Assembly: GCA_028292505.1 (NCBI GenBank) | Contig: JAQGMF010000027.1 | Coordinates: 31,081-95,080 of the forward strand | Origin: Rhodocyclales bacterium | GTDB lineage: Bacteria > Pseudomonadota > Gammaproteobacteria > Burkholderiales > Rhodocyclaceae | Direction: 5' to 3' | Length of the DNA: 64,000 nucleotides | Shown here: positions 27,914 to 36,776 of the stretch, piece after piece | Layout: the number at the start of each line of letters is the position of its first letter | Position numbering within the stretch: position 1 is the first letter of the stretch | Notes under the pieces: generated by a model | What the model saw: the letters and a program-made list of their open reading frames with translations, nothing else | What the model was told of the DNA's origin: nothing | Database searches by the model: none | Position numbers and translations under genes: made by a program

Positions 27914-29103
27914 GTGACACGCGCGTTCAGCGCCGAGAGTTGTTCGCCGAGCGCCGCCGTCAGTTGGTCGACCTGCGCCAGGCTGTGGGCGGCCGACAGC
28001 GAGACGCGCAGGCGTGCACTACCTGCGGGTACAGTCGGCGGGCGGATGGCTGGCGTCCAGATATCGCGTTCGAGAAGCGCTGCGGCAATGTCCATGGTGG
28101 CGGCGTTGTCGCCAATGACAACGGGTTGAATCGGTGTGGTGGATGGCATCAGGCGTTCGGCGTATGGCGCCATGCCATCGCGAAAACGTGCGATGAGCGC
28201 GCTCAGGTGCCGGCGTCTGTCATCGGCATTCTCGATCAGCTCAAGCGAATTGAGCAGGATGTGAGCCTGCATCGGCGGCATGGCGGTAGTGAAAATATAA
28301 GAACGGGATTTCTGCAGCAGCCATTCGATCAAGGTGCGACTGCCCGCGACGAATGCGCCGGCAACACCCGCAGCCTTGCCAAGCGTGCCCATCAGAATTA
28401 TGCGATCGGCATATAAGCCGGCCTCGGCGAGACTGCCATGCCCGCGTGGCCCCAGCACGCCGAAGCCATGCGCATCATCGACCAGAAGCCAGGCATCGTG
28501 CCGTTCGGCAAGTTCCAGCAGACTTGGCAGGGGCGCGATGTCACCATCCATGCTGAAGACGGCGTCGGTTGCGATCAGCTTGTAGCGCGCAGAAGATGCA
28601 TTTAGCATATCTGCCAGCGCCGCCATGTCGTTGTGTGGATAGCGGCGCATCGTGGCACGCGACAGCAGTGCACCGTCGACGAGCGAAGCGTGATTGAGGC
28701 GGTCGCCGAAGATCTCGTCATTGCGTCCGAGCAGGGCCGGCATGATCGCGATATTGGCCATGTAGCCGGTCGAAAAGACTAGCGCTGCTTCGCAACCGAC
28801 AAAACGTGCGAGCTCATCCTCCAATGCCTCGTGCACAGCCGAGTGCCCACTCACCAGGTGCGACGCACCAGCGCCCACACCCCAGCGCCGCGCACCTTCT
28901 GCGGCCGCCTCGACCAGTTGCGGATGGTTGGCCAGACCGAGATAATCGTTGCTCGCAAACGCAAGTACCTGCCGCCCGTTCAGAGTGACCTGTGACGCGC
29001 ATGGCGACTCGGTCGTCCTGCGGCGCCGGCGCAGTGACGCCGTGTCGATGTCGGCTAGGGCGTCGCGTAAATTTACCAGCAACGGGGATCGTGTATTAGG
29101 CAC
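27910..29103 (-). CDS. bioF: 8-amino-7-oxononanoate synthase
   Basis: The 397-residue PLP enzyme joins pimeloyl-ACP and alanine. It has ASNDYLGLANHPQLVEA, the catalytic-type GAGASHLVSGHSAVH, DDAHGFGVLGPRGHG and the PLP lysine in GTLGKAAGVAGAFVAGS. The start codon is GTG. It is the first gene of bioF-H-C-D. bioA and bioB are not in the window, so the pathway must be completed elsewhere. Confidence 0.95.
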   Translation of the reverse strand: MPNTRSPLLVNLRDALADIDTASLRRRRRTTESPCASQVTLNGRQVLAFASNDYLGLANHPQLVEAAAEGARRWGVGAGASHLVSGHSAVHEALEDELARFVGCEAALVFSTGYMANIAIMPALLGRNDEIFGDRLNHASLVDGALLSRATMRRYPHNDMAALADMLNASSARYKLIATDAVFSMDGDIAPLPSLLELAERHDAWLLVDDAHGFGVLGPRGHGSLAEAGLYADRIILMGTLGKAAGVAGAFVAGSRTLIEWLLQKSRSYIFTTAMPPMQAHILLNSLELIENADDRRRHLSALIARFRDGMAPYAERLMPSTTPIQPVVIGDNAATMDIAAALLERDIWTPAIRPPTVPAGSARLRVSLSAAHSLAQVDQLTAALGEQLSALNARVT

Positions 29104-29309
29104 TGTGGTGGAGAAACGAAGAGGAGGCAGGTGTCGCTAGCGATTTTATCGCGGATACGGAAAGGCGACGTGTTGCTGTGCGTCGCAATAAGCATGAGAT
29201 TCGTGCATTTTGCTCGGTTTTGTCGCTGCAGCGTATGCTATGGTCTAGGGACATTGTCATAAATACAGTGGCGCCCTGAGTAAGGGTAAGCCCGCAGAAG
29301 AGGAAATAT

Positions 29310-30326
29310 ATGGCACGTGCTATCAGTTGTTCTGCTGTTGTTCGGCCAATGCATAAAATGCTGAATGCATGTTCAATTGCCATCACCTTGGCAATGTGCG
29401 GCAGCGCTTTTGGCGCCACGACCTTCGTTTCCGCCGACGTGCAAAAACCCGATCATCCGGTAGTGAAAGCGGTCCAGCATCTTTCCGAACTGATCGCGAC
29501 ACGCTCGAACAACGATATGGCGATCCAGGTCAAAGCCAACGGCGAACTTGGGACCGAACCGGAAGTACTGGCCAAGCTGCGCAATGGTTCGCTAGACATG
29601 GGTCGCGTCAGCCTGGGCGTGCTGGCCGACACGGTGCCGTCCGCGAAGCTGATGAGCCTGCCTTACTTGTTCCGCTCACGCGATCACCTATGGACCGTAT
29701 TGCACGGAGATTTCGGCGGACGCTTGGAAAGCGAAATACAGAAGAGCGGTGTCGTGCTGATCATGTACCTGGATAGTGGCACACGCAATTTCTATGCAAA
29801 AAAACCAATTCGCAATCGCGACGACTTCAAGGAGCTGAAATTTCGCGTGCAACCCTCGGCGATCTATAAGGACTTGATCACCTCGCTCGGTGGCACGCCC
29901 GTCGTGATTCCTTACGACAAGATTGCTGAGTCACTCAAGGACGGGGACATCGATGGCGCAGAAAACAATATCGTTTCCTATGTCAGCGCCGAGCATTACA
30001 AATATGCGCGCTATCTGAGCCTCGACGAGCATTCGATGGTGCCTGACGTATTGCTCATGTCGAAGAAAGCGTGGAATAAATTGAATCCTGGGCAGCAGGA
30101 TTTGATCAAGGTTGCCAGCCTGGAGAACGAAGACTTCATGGCCAAGCTTTGGCAGGAAAAGGAACGCGAGGCACTCACGTTTGCGAAGAAAAACGGTGTG
30201 ACCGTGATCAACAAGTCGCAACTCGCGATGACCGGCATCGAGTCCTTTGCCATCAGGCTATATACGCAATACGTGAAGGACCCCAAGGACCTGGATACCG
30301 TATTGCAGATCGTCAGTACCAAGTAG
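29310..30326 (+). CDS. TRAP transporter substrate-binding protein (DctP family)
   Basis: The 338-residue periplasmic protein has a long signal region ending near GSAFGATTFVSAD (about residue 36). The start is placed by AGAGGA 6-7 bases upstream. GELGTEPEVLAKLRNGSLDMGRVS, LMSLPYLFRSRDHLW and DGDIDGAENNIVSY are typical DctP blocks. The Arg in ELKFRVQPS is the usual carboxylate ligand. No DctQ or DctM membrane component is adjacent, so this is an orphan binding protein whose ligand, probably an organic acid, cannot be named. Confidence 0.87.
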   Translation: MARAISCSAVVRPMHKMLNACSIAITLAMCGSAFGATTFVSADVQKPDHPVVKAVQHLSELIATRSNNDMAIQVKANGELGTEPEVLAKLRNGSLDMGRVSLGVLADTVPSAKLMSLPYLFRSRDHLWTVLHGDFGGRLESEIQKSGVVLIMYLDSGTRNFYAKKPIRNRDDFKELKFRVQPSAIYKDLITSLGGTPVVIPYDKIAESLKDGDIDGAENNIVSYVSAEHYKYARYLSLDEHSMVPDVLLMSKKAWNKLNPGQQDLIKVASLENEDFMAKLWQEKEREALTFAKKNGVTVINKSQLAMTGIESFAIRLYTQYVKDPKDLDTVLQIVSTK

Positions 30327-30335
30327 ACGACGGCA

Positions 30336-30962
30336 TCAAGCCGAAGTGGTCTCGCGTGCATCGAAGCGCTTGCGATACCAGAGCGTCCACACCAGCAACA
30401 TGCCAATCAAGCCATAACTAACGAAGGGCGACAGGACAAGAAATCGCTCGGGCGTCCAGTGCCACGCCAACCAGCCGCGCAATAGTGCCTCGGCTGTGAG
30501 CCCGGCGCCCCATCCCCATGTGATTCCGCGCAGCATTTTTTGCGATTCTAGTTGGCACCACCATTCATCAAAGCTGCCGGCCCCGTCTTCGACGTTTTGA
30601 CGCTCCGCCATAGCACGGGCCAGATAATAGACAAGCGGGCGCCCAAACGGAGCTGACAGGAGAAACGCGATGCCGATCAGCCCCGAGATCAGCGATTCTC
30701 GTACCAGCAACAATTTCGGATTGCCGCCTAGTAACAGAGCAAACAGAGACAAGCCGATACCGGCTAGGATCATTATGCTCAATGCATCGAGCCGCTTATG
30801 GCGAATCAGTTCGGCACAACTCCACGCCAAAGGTGGCAGCGCCGAAGCCAGCAGACCGCCAAATTCTCCCCAATACGGCAGCGCGAGCTTGTAGGCAAGC
30901 CACGGCAGCACGAGGTTGAATGTCAGATCGAGCGCAAGATGCAGGTGCTTCCGAGTGATCAT
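30336..30962 (-). CDS. Multi-pass membrane protein (VC0807-like)
   Basis: The ATG at 30962 gives 208 residues; a TTG at 30974 would add four. About six hydrophobic segments are seen (LTFNLVLPWLAYKLAL, LLASALPPLAWSC, SIMILAGIGLSLFALLLG, GLIGIAFLLSA, the GITWGWG region, and FVSYGLIGMLLVWTLW). The ER...KRLD-x-L loop and the SAPFGRPL turn recall the VC0807 family of unknown function. Its end lies 9 bases from the end of the converging DctP gene. Confidence 0.6.
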   Translation of the reverse strand: MITRKHLHLALDLTFNLVLPWLAYKLALPYWGEFGGLLASALPPLAWSCAELIRHKRLDALSIMILAGIGLSLFALLLGGNPKLLLVRESLISGLIGIAFLLSAPFGRPLVYYLARAMAERQNVEDGAGSFDEWWCQLESQKMLRGITWGWGAGLTAEALLRGWLAWHWTPERFLVLSPFVSYGLIGMLLVWTLWYRKRFDARETTSA

Positions 30963-30984
30963 CAATATGCTCAAGTGACGGGCA

Positions 30985-31012
30985 AGAAAAAAGCCGGTTA
31001 CAAACCGGCTTC
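30985..31012 (-). terminator. Terminator of the cupin gene
   Basis: The stem AAGCCGGTT (30991-30999) / AACCGGCTT (31003-31011) is preceded on the plus strand by an A-run, which reads as TTTTTT on the minus strand after the hairpin. It therefore ends the minus-strand cupin transcript. Confidence 0.75.
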
Positions 31013-31029
31013 TTGCATTCGTGACTTCC

Positions 31030-31356
31030 TTATTTTTCCAGGAAATCCAGGCGCTGCGGTGTAAAGGTATCCAGCAACACGCCTTTCTTGGTGCAGACGC
31101 AGCCGTGCATCACGCCAGATTTCTTGTAGAGGGTATCACCTGTCTTGACCATCTTCGTCTCATCGCCAATGGTGAACCTGAATTCCCCCGACAACACGTA
31201 AGTGAGCTGCTCATGCGGGTGATTATGCAGCGGCCCGATGGCGCCTTCTTCAAAATGCACTTCCACCTGCATCAGGCTACCGTCATGCGCCAGGATCTTA
31301 CGGCTGACACCATCGCCCAGATCTTCGATAGGGCGTTCATCGCTATACACAAACAT
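31030..31356 (-). CDS. Single-domain cupin
   Basis: A 108-residue cupin_2 protein. The first metal motif is HNHPHEQLTYVLSGEF (two His, then Glu) and the second is in KKSGVMHGC. This gives the standard 3-His/1-Glu metal site. Such small cupins include sugar isomerases, dioxygenases and pectin-degradation proteins (KdgF type, which acts on uronates). KdgF-like action would suit the alginate-lyase genes nearby, but nothing in the sequence proves it. Confidence 0.8.
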   Translation of the reverse strand: MFVYSDERPIEDLGDGVSRKILAHDGSLMQVEVHFEEGAIGPLHNHPHEQLTYVLSGEFRFTIGDETKMVKTGDTLYKKSGVMHGCVCTKKGVLLDTFTPQRLDFLEK

Positions 31357-31501
31357 GGTTCAAATACCTCGTTCTAATAGTTTTGGCATTTTACACATGA
31401 GTTGCCTGACATGCGAGACCCGCTCCCAGTAAGAAGGTCAGCAACGTGAATTCCTTTTCTCGGTCTCAAAGAAACGAAATGTGACGGTGGCATCGTTCGG
31501 G

Positions 31502-32878
31502 TCACATGAGCAGCCACACTGCAACGCCAAGCAGCAGGACGAAGACCAGCCCGATTGCGAGCCAGGCCCGCCATGCAGGAAATCTCTTGGAAGCCTTGCC
31601 ATCGCCCCCTGATGCGGGCGTTTCTTCATAGATAACCGTTTCCTCGCTGGAGGAGGAGGGTGCCTGTTGGCTTTGTGGGGTCCTTGAGATCGGTGCTGCT
31701 TGCTTGGCAGGCACAGAAAGAGCATGGCCGCAACGTCGGCAGTAAACGCGCTTGGGCTGCTTGTCGCCACAGGTGGGACACTGCACTTCCTGCACTGGGG
31801 CAGCTTCCGGCACAGGGCGGCGCGCAGGCAGAGGCGCAGCGTTGGCCAGCTGTTCGTCAGAAGCCGGTGACAAATAATCTGCAATGTTGTCCGACGCTCC
31901 GATCAAGGTTTTTTCCGGATCGTAGGCAGCATCTGGAGTTCTCCCTGCAGCGGCCGGTGGCAATTTCTGATTGGAGCGGACGATGATTGTCGGCTGCGCC
32001 GCGGCCGAATGTCGAGGCGGTACAATCATGGTCGCATCCGATGACGACCCGCGTTTTGGCGGGACGATCATCGTCGGTTCTGAAGATGCGGAATGACGGG
32101 GAGGCACAATCATCGTTGGCTCGGCCGCGGCTCCGCGACATGGCGGCACAATCATGGTGGGTTCTGAAGCTGCACTATGCCTCGGCGGTACCACCATTGT
32201 TGGCTCCGAGGACGATGCACTGGGAGGCGGGCGAACGATCATGGTGGGATCGGAAGCGCCATGGCGAGATGGCACAATCATTCCCGGCTGTGAAGCGGAC
32301 GATGTACCGCGCGACACCACGATGGTCGGTTCCTGCGACGCGTTGTTGTTACGAGGAGGAACGATAAGGGTCGGCTCGGAGCCGGCAGCCGCATTGGAGG
32401 CTGTGCTGTTTGTTTGCATCTCATTGAGATGCCGCTGCGAAATGGCGATCGTCGGCTGCGACCACCGTTGCGGCGATGGCGGGTCTTCCCGCATAGAGGC
32501 GATCTGTGTTTTCAACGGATCGAAGGCAGGCTTGTCGCGCGACGTGACCCGTTGCGGTTCAGTTCTCCATGGAGGCCGGGCGCTTGTCACGTCGGCAGGT
32601 GCGATTGGCGCGGTAGTTTCCGGCGGCGTGGGTTTCGCTTGCTTGACCGTTTCAGGCTCGACCGAAACGAGCATGCCGATTCGCTGAAGTTCAGTCAGAT
32701 AGCGTTGGGCGATATCCTCGGTCAAGCCCTTTTTCAGGACAGCACGCGTGCCAGAAAAAAGGCGGTCAAGCTGTTCAGGAGCCGCCTTGAGGCGCCGTGC
32801 TGCACTTGCCTTGACTGCTGCAAGATCGAAACCATCGAGCAATTCACCTTTGAAGACGATTTGAAACAGCGACGACAT
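31502..32878 (-). CDS. Membrane-anchored protein with Thr-x-x-Val repeat array and zinc ribbon
   Basis: The 458-residue protein has four parts. Residues 1-75 form a small domain (FKGELLDGFDLAAVK, FSGTRAVLKKGLTED, YLTELQRIGM) that I have seen N-terminal to other zinc-ribbon membrane proteins. Residues 141-301 carry eleven units of about 14 residues with a core like EPTMIVPPRHSA. The threonines are at 143, 170, 185, 212, 227, 241, 255, 269, 283 and 297, and one unit has Gly199 instead. Cys367, 370, 380 and 383 make a zinc ribbon. Residues 437-457 form a C-terminal membrane anchor. The T-x-x-V/I pattern matches the FHA-domain phosphothreonine consensus, so the array may be a kinase/FHA docking tail (inference). 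No kinase or FHA gene is adjacent. Confidence 0.7.
   Translation of the reverse strand: MSSLFQIVFKGELLDGFDLAAVKASAARRLKAAPEQLDRLFSGTRAVLKKGLTEDIAQRYLTELQRIGMLVSVEPETVKQAKPTPPETTAPIAPADVTSARPPWRTEPQRVTSRDKPAFDPLKTQIASMREDPPSPQRWSQPTIAISQRHLNEMQTNSTASNAAAGSEPTLIVPPRNNNASQEPTIVVSRGTSSASQPGMIVPSRHGASDPTMIVRPPPSASSSEPTMVVPPRHSAASEPTMIVPPCRGAAAEPTMIVPPRHSASSEPTMIVPPKRGSSSDATMIVPPRHSAAAQPTIIVRSNQKLPPAAAGRTPDAAYDPEKTLIGASDNIADYLSPASDEQLANAAPLPARRPVPEAAPVQEVQCPTCGDKQPKRVYCRRCGHALSVPAKQAAPISRTPQSQQAPSSSSEETVIYEETPASGGDGKASKRFPAWRAWLAIGLVFVLLLGVAVWLLM
31976..32458 (-). repeat. Coding tandem repeats (TMIVPP units)
   Basis: The DNA encodes eleven related units, mostly 42 bp (14 codons) apart, inside the preceding gene. 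The bases differ between units while the Thr-Met/Leu/Ile-Ile/Val-Val core is kept, so selection appears to act on the protein motif. Confidence 0.7.
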
Positions 32879-33252
32879 TTAATCCCCCGGTGAGCCTGGA
32901 TATTTCTCGAATAAAGTAATTGCATTGCGATAATCAGATGCAGCGCATGGATTGTCAAATTTGCTGTTTGCTTGGGTTTTTCCAATGGCGAGAGATGGCA
33001 TACGGAGCCTGTTGCGCAGGTAAGGCCATTACGTCATTCCGGCGTAGTGTAGGAAGCAGGCATTCCCGCGATGCGCACCATCAGCAAAACAAAAACCGCC
33101 CCAATTCGGGCGGTTTTTGTTCGGCAATCGTTACTTTGTTCCTTGTTTGCGCAGCGCAATAAAGGTTTACCTTTATGTCTTCCGTCAGGTGAATCCTCTA
33201 ACTTCAGCTCGCAGCTCGTAGAAGCTGTAGCAAACCATAGCGGAGGAAAACA
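32879..33252. other. Divergent region with terminator-like hairpin 33091-33118
   Basis: No gene is seen. AAAAACCGCCC (33091-33101) / GGGCGGTTTTT (33108-33118) is a perfect 11-bp hairpin with A and T tracts on both sides, hence a bidirectional terminator. It lies upstream of both flanking genes, which is odd and suggests that a gene once lay between them or that it insulates the lyase island. A degenerate copy of the CATTCCCGCG repeat is at about 33035-33072. Confidence 0.6.
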
Positions 33253-35199
33253 ATGAAGTGCAGAGCAACGCCTGCGTCGAGCAGGCTGTCCGTGTCGCCA
33301 TCCATCTCTGGCCTTGTATCGGCCCGCGTCTCACGTAGTATCAAAATATTCGTTGTCGGTGCGCTTCTGGCGGGAGCATCTCTCGCCACCAGCGCCGCGA
33401 CGATCACCAGCAGTAGCGGTTTCGTCAACAGCAGCATCACCACGCAGACCGGCACTTTCACTGCGACCTTCGACGCCAGCCCATCAATCTCGCCTTCGAA
33501 CGATATCCTCTCGTTCAGTAGTGGCGCGCAGACCGCATTCACGGGTATGGCCGCTTCCGTGCGCTTCAACACCACCGGCACCATCGATGCGCGCAATGGT
33601 GGCGCTTATGCTGCAGCTTCAAGTATTCCCTTCTCGGCGGGCAAGACCTATCACTTTCGCATGGTGATCAACGTTGCCAACCACACCTACTCGGCCTTCG
33701 TGACGCCAGCGGGCGGCTCGGAGCTGACCGTTGCGAGCAACTACGCCTTCCGTACCGAACAGGCCGGCATCACCAGCATCAATAACTTCGACGCGGATGT
33801 GGATGCCACGCCAGGTGGTTCGCTGACCTATACGACACCGACCATCAGCGGAGGCTCTTCATCGTCGAGCTCCAGCTCTTCCTCGGTCTCCAGTTCGTCC
33901 TCGAGTTTGAGTTCGATTTCGAGCTCCAGTTCGAGCATCAGTGGCGGCACGACGATCAACAGCAGCAATGGTTTTGTCAATTCGGCCGTCGCCAACCAGA
34001 CCGGCAACTTCACGGCAAGCTTTGATGCCAGTGCCTCGGTCTCGCCGTCCAACGCTACCCTGGGCTTCAGCAGTGGCGCACAAACGGCCTACACGGGTGT
34101 GGCAGCCACAGTGCGTTTCAACACCACCGGCACTATCGACGCGCGCAACGCCGGCGCCTATGCGGCCGTAACGAGTGTGCCGTTCTCGGCCAACACCACG
34201 TACCACTTCCGCATGGTGATCAACGTTGCAGCCAAGACCTATTCGGCCTACGTGACGGCACCTGGCGGTTCGGAGCAGACCCTCGCGATGAACTACGGTT
34301 TCCGTACCGAAGTGGCCGGCATCAGCAATATCAACAATTTCAATGCTGATGTGAATGCCACGCCCGGTGGTTCGCTGACCTACACGCAACCGGTCATCTC
34401 CGGCAGCACCTCAAGTTCTTCATCCAGTTCCAGTTCCTCGGTTTCGAGCAGCAGCTCTTCTTCCACGTCGAGTTCTTCGAGTTCCAGCTCTTCGAAGTCG
34501 AGTAGCTCGTCGAGTAGTTCTTCGGGCGGCCTCAACCCCAACGCGCCACCCGGAAGCAATTTCAACCTCAGCGGATTCACGCTCCAGTTGCCGACCGGCT
34601 CTTCGGGAAATATCGACACCGTGACGGGTGCCCAGCTTGCAGCCGGTTTCACCAAATCGCCCTATTTCTACACGGACACGGGTGACGGCGCGATGGTCAT
34701 GGCGGATCCGGCAACCGGTTGGACCACCTCCGGCTCGCTTCACCCACGCGTCGAGCTTCGCGAAGATGCCATCTGGGCCACCAGCGGCACCAACGTGATG
34801 ACTAACACGGTGGCGGTGACGAAAGTCCCGAGTCATACGACCATCGGCCAGATTTTCCAAGGTACGGGCCCCAGCAAACCGCTCTGCGAATTGGAAGTCA
34901 CCTCCAGCGGCGTTGTTCAGCTTTTGCTTGAAAGTACCAATCAAGGCGGCAGTTCAACCATGAATACGATCGCCTCGGCGGCGTTGGGAACAAAGTTCAC
35001 ATACTCGATGCAACTGTCTGGCACGACGATTACCATCAAAGTCGGCAGCACGACGAAGACCTTCACGATGGACTCGAGCTTCAACGGAGAGAGCTTCTAC
35101 TTCAAGGCTGGCGACTATGATCAATCCGCCGTCTCTGGCACGCCTGCGACAACTGCCTCTACGATCGTTAAATTTTATGCTTTGAGCATCAGTCACTAA
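33253..35199 (+). CDS. Secreted PL7-type alginate lyase with two N-terminal modules and poly-Ser linkers
   Basis: The 648-residue protein has a signal peptide (cleavage near Ala48). Two homologous modules of about 150 residues follow (50-199 and 232-385), sharing FNTTGTIDARN and TYHFRMVINVA and probably beta-sandwich carbohydrate-binding domains. Each is followed by a serine-rich linker (about 200-231 and 386-426). The C-terminal PL7 (alginate_lyase2) domain spans 430-648. R499-V-E-L-R-E and YFKAGDYDQ (616-624) match PL7 motifs 1 and 3. Motif 2, normally QIH or QVH, reads Q533-I-F, so the usual catalytic His is absent. The enzyme may act on a different uronan or only bind. Poly-Ser linkers are typical of Cellvibrio- and Saccharophagus-type polysaccharide degraders. 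Confidence 0.85.
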   Translation: MKCRATPASSRLSVSPSISGLVSARVSRSIKIFVVGALLAGASLATSAATITSSSGFVNSSITTQTGTFTATFDASPSISPSNDILSFSSGAQTAFTGMAASVRFNTTGTIDARNGGAYAAASSIPFSAGKTYHFRMVINVANHTYSAFVTPAGGSELTVASNYAFRTEQAGITSINNFDADVDATPGGSLTYTTPTISGGSSSSSSSSSSVSSSSSSLSSISSSSSSISGGTTINSSNGFVNSAVANQTGNFTASFDASASVSPSNATLGFSSGAQTAYTGVAATVRFNTTGTIDARNAGAYAAVTSVPFSANTTYHFRMVINVAAKTYSAYVTAPGGSEQTLAMNYGFRTEVAGISNINNFNADVNATPGGSLTYTQPVISGSTSSSSSSSSSSVSSSSSSSTSSSSSSSSSKSSSSSSSSSGGLNPNAPPGSNFNLSGFTLQLPTGSSGNIDTVTGAQLAAGFTKSPYFYTDTGDGAMVMADPATGWTTSGSLHPRVELREDAIWATSGTNVMTNTVAVTKVPSHTTIGQIFQGTGPSKPLCELEVTSSGVVQLLLESTNQGGSSTMNTIASAALGTKFTYSMQLSGTTITIKVGSTTKTFTMDSSFNGESFYFKAGDYDQSAVSGTPATTASTIVKFYALSISH

Positions 35200-35226
35200 T
35201 CAGACTCAGTGATTGTTTTGTACCGA

Positions 35227-35257
35227 AGCCCTTGCATGAAAATGCAGGGGCTTTTTG
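35227..35257 (+). terminator. Terminator after the first PL7 gene
   Basis: AGCCCTTGCAT (35227-35237) pairs with ATGCAGGGGCT (35242-35252), with one G-T wobble and a GAAA loop, followed by TTTTTG. Confidence 0.8.
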
Positions 35258-35368
35258 CAACTGTGAAATAGATTACTTAGTCACTACCGAGCCGCGCCGA
35301 AATGGTGGCGCCGGTGTTTTAGAGGATGATTTCCCGAGTCGTCGCAATGAGCGCTGAGGAGAAAATAT

Positions 35369-36776
35369 ATGTTCGCTAGACTCATGACAGCTTTGCTGAC
35401 CGCTGCGCTCGCCGTGTTGACCGGAACTGCGGCAGCGCAGAACCTGCCTGCCTGCGCATCACCGCAAACGCTGAAGGGTGGCTGGCGCACTTCGTTTGTC
35501 GCCGTTTGCCTTGATCGCAACGGTCGCCTTACCGGTGGTTCGCAGATCATGCATCTCGTGCCGCACAAGGGGCAGCTTTACGCCGCGAATGGCTATTGGG
35601 AGGACAAGCACAATGTCATATATGGCGGCAAGAATCCCGCTGGTCCGTGGGCACAGGTATTGCGTCTGGCGGGGCCTGAGGAAGCCTGGCAGCTTGACCT
35701 TGAAATTGGCCCGCAGCACATCCGTACTGAATTGCTCAAATCGCTGAGCTTTACGTAGGATGCACAAGGCCACTCTTTGCCTGCGCCGGAGTCCGTGCTG
35801 CTGGCGGCCACATTCAACAGTGGTGGTAGCAGCATTGATGTCTTTACCCGTGACGATGACAATGGCAAGTGGGTGACAACACCTCTAATAGCGGGCAAGA
35901 CCGGCGTGAAGGGTGAGGACAATTCGGTGCGCGCCGCCGCCGTCTACCGCGACCGTGTTACCGGGCAGGAACAGGTCTTTCTTTCGGTAGGCATTCTCGG
36001 AATTTTTACCGGGCATTACGACCCCAAGTTTCCGGGCCGCATTCGCTGGAATAGGGCACCGGAAGTGGGCACTGCGACGCAGACTCGCATCCTATTTATC
36101 GTGGAGGCCAACGACAGCTTGTTTTTCTCCGAGGGTACAAAGATCTTCCTGGTCGCCGATCTGTCCAACGAAGTATCGTCCGGCACCGACCACGCGAAAT
36201 TCCAGAGCATTGGCGGTATCCGTGGCCTGTCCGCAATAGACGGGCCGGTGCCCGGCAAGCAGTCGCTGATCTTCATGTGGCACGCCGGCGCTCGAGATTC
36301 AAAGGGGTGAGTGATACGTCTCGACCCGCAGCCGGACGGCCGCTATGAGCGCGTGCAGGAAGTCTGCCTGGCCAAGCAGATTTCTGAGTATCTGGGCGGC
36401 GCGCCAGTGGGATTCGTGCTGGGCGCCTACAACACCTTCTTGCCTTTGCGAGATACAGAAAATGGTGAGCGTGTATATGCGATAGGCATGGAAGCTTTCA
36501 TTCCTGCCACCGGAAAACGCTGGCTACCACTAACGGTTCAGAACCAGCGCAGCAGCAAGGGGAGCTTCTATGCCGGGGCCTTGTATGCGTTGCGCGATGC
36601 GCAAGGCCACTGGCGCGTCGGTGAAGTGGGAGGAAAGTTCCAGCCGGGGCAGCGCGCTCTGGTGTCGATCTACACGTTTTCGCTCTCACCGTGACGAGAC
36701 GATCTACCTCGACGGCTATGACGCCAATCACTACCCGTCGTCGGATACCGCCATGCGAGCCAGCATCTTAAAGTAG
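35369..36776 (+). pseudogene. Broken gene for a secreted protein (two in-frame stops and one frameshift)
   Basis: An ATG at 35369 opens a signal peptide (MFARLMTALLTAALAVLTG, cleavage near AAAQ) and a protein that stays in one frame through two stops, TAG at 35756-35758 and TGA at 36308-36310, to 36694. After that, sensible sequence (DETIYLDGYDANHYPSSDTA) continues in another frame to a stop at 36776, so a third lesion lies near 36680-36694. Restored, the product would be about 468 residues. I do not recognise the family. Blocks such as QIMHLVPHKGQLYAANGYWED suggest a beta-propeller-like secreted protein. It lies between two alginate-lyase genes and probably belonged to that system. Confidence 0.75.

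Noticed and set aside
31976..32458. Regular 42-bp repeats as a CRISPR array
   Set aside because: They are in-frame coding repeats with variable bases and no unique spacers.
33850..34525. Serine-codon tracts as microsatellites or CRISPR-like repeats
   Set aside because: They are in-frame linkers of a secreted enzyme with mixed serine codons.
35369..36694. Stop-codon readthrough or recoding in the broken secreted gene
   Set aside because: TAG and TGA are both present with no recoding context, and a frameshift adds a third lesion, so decay is simpler.
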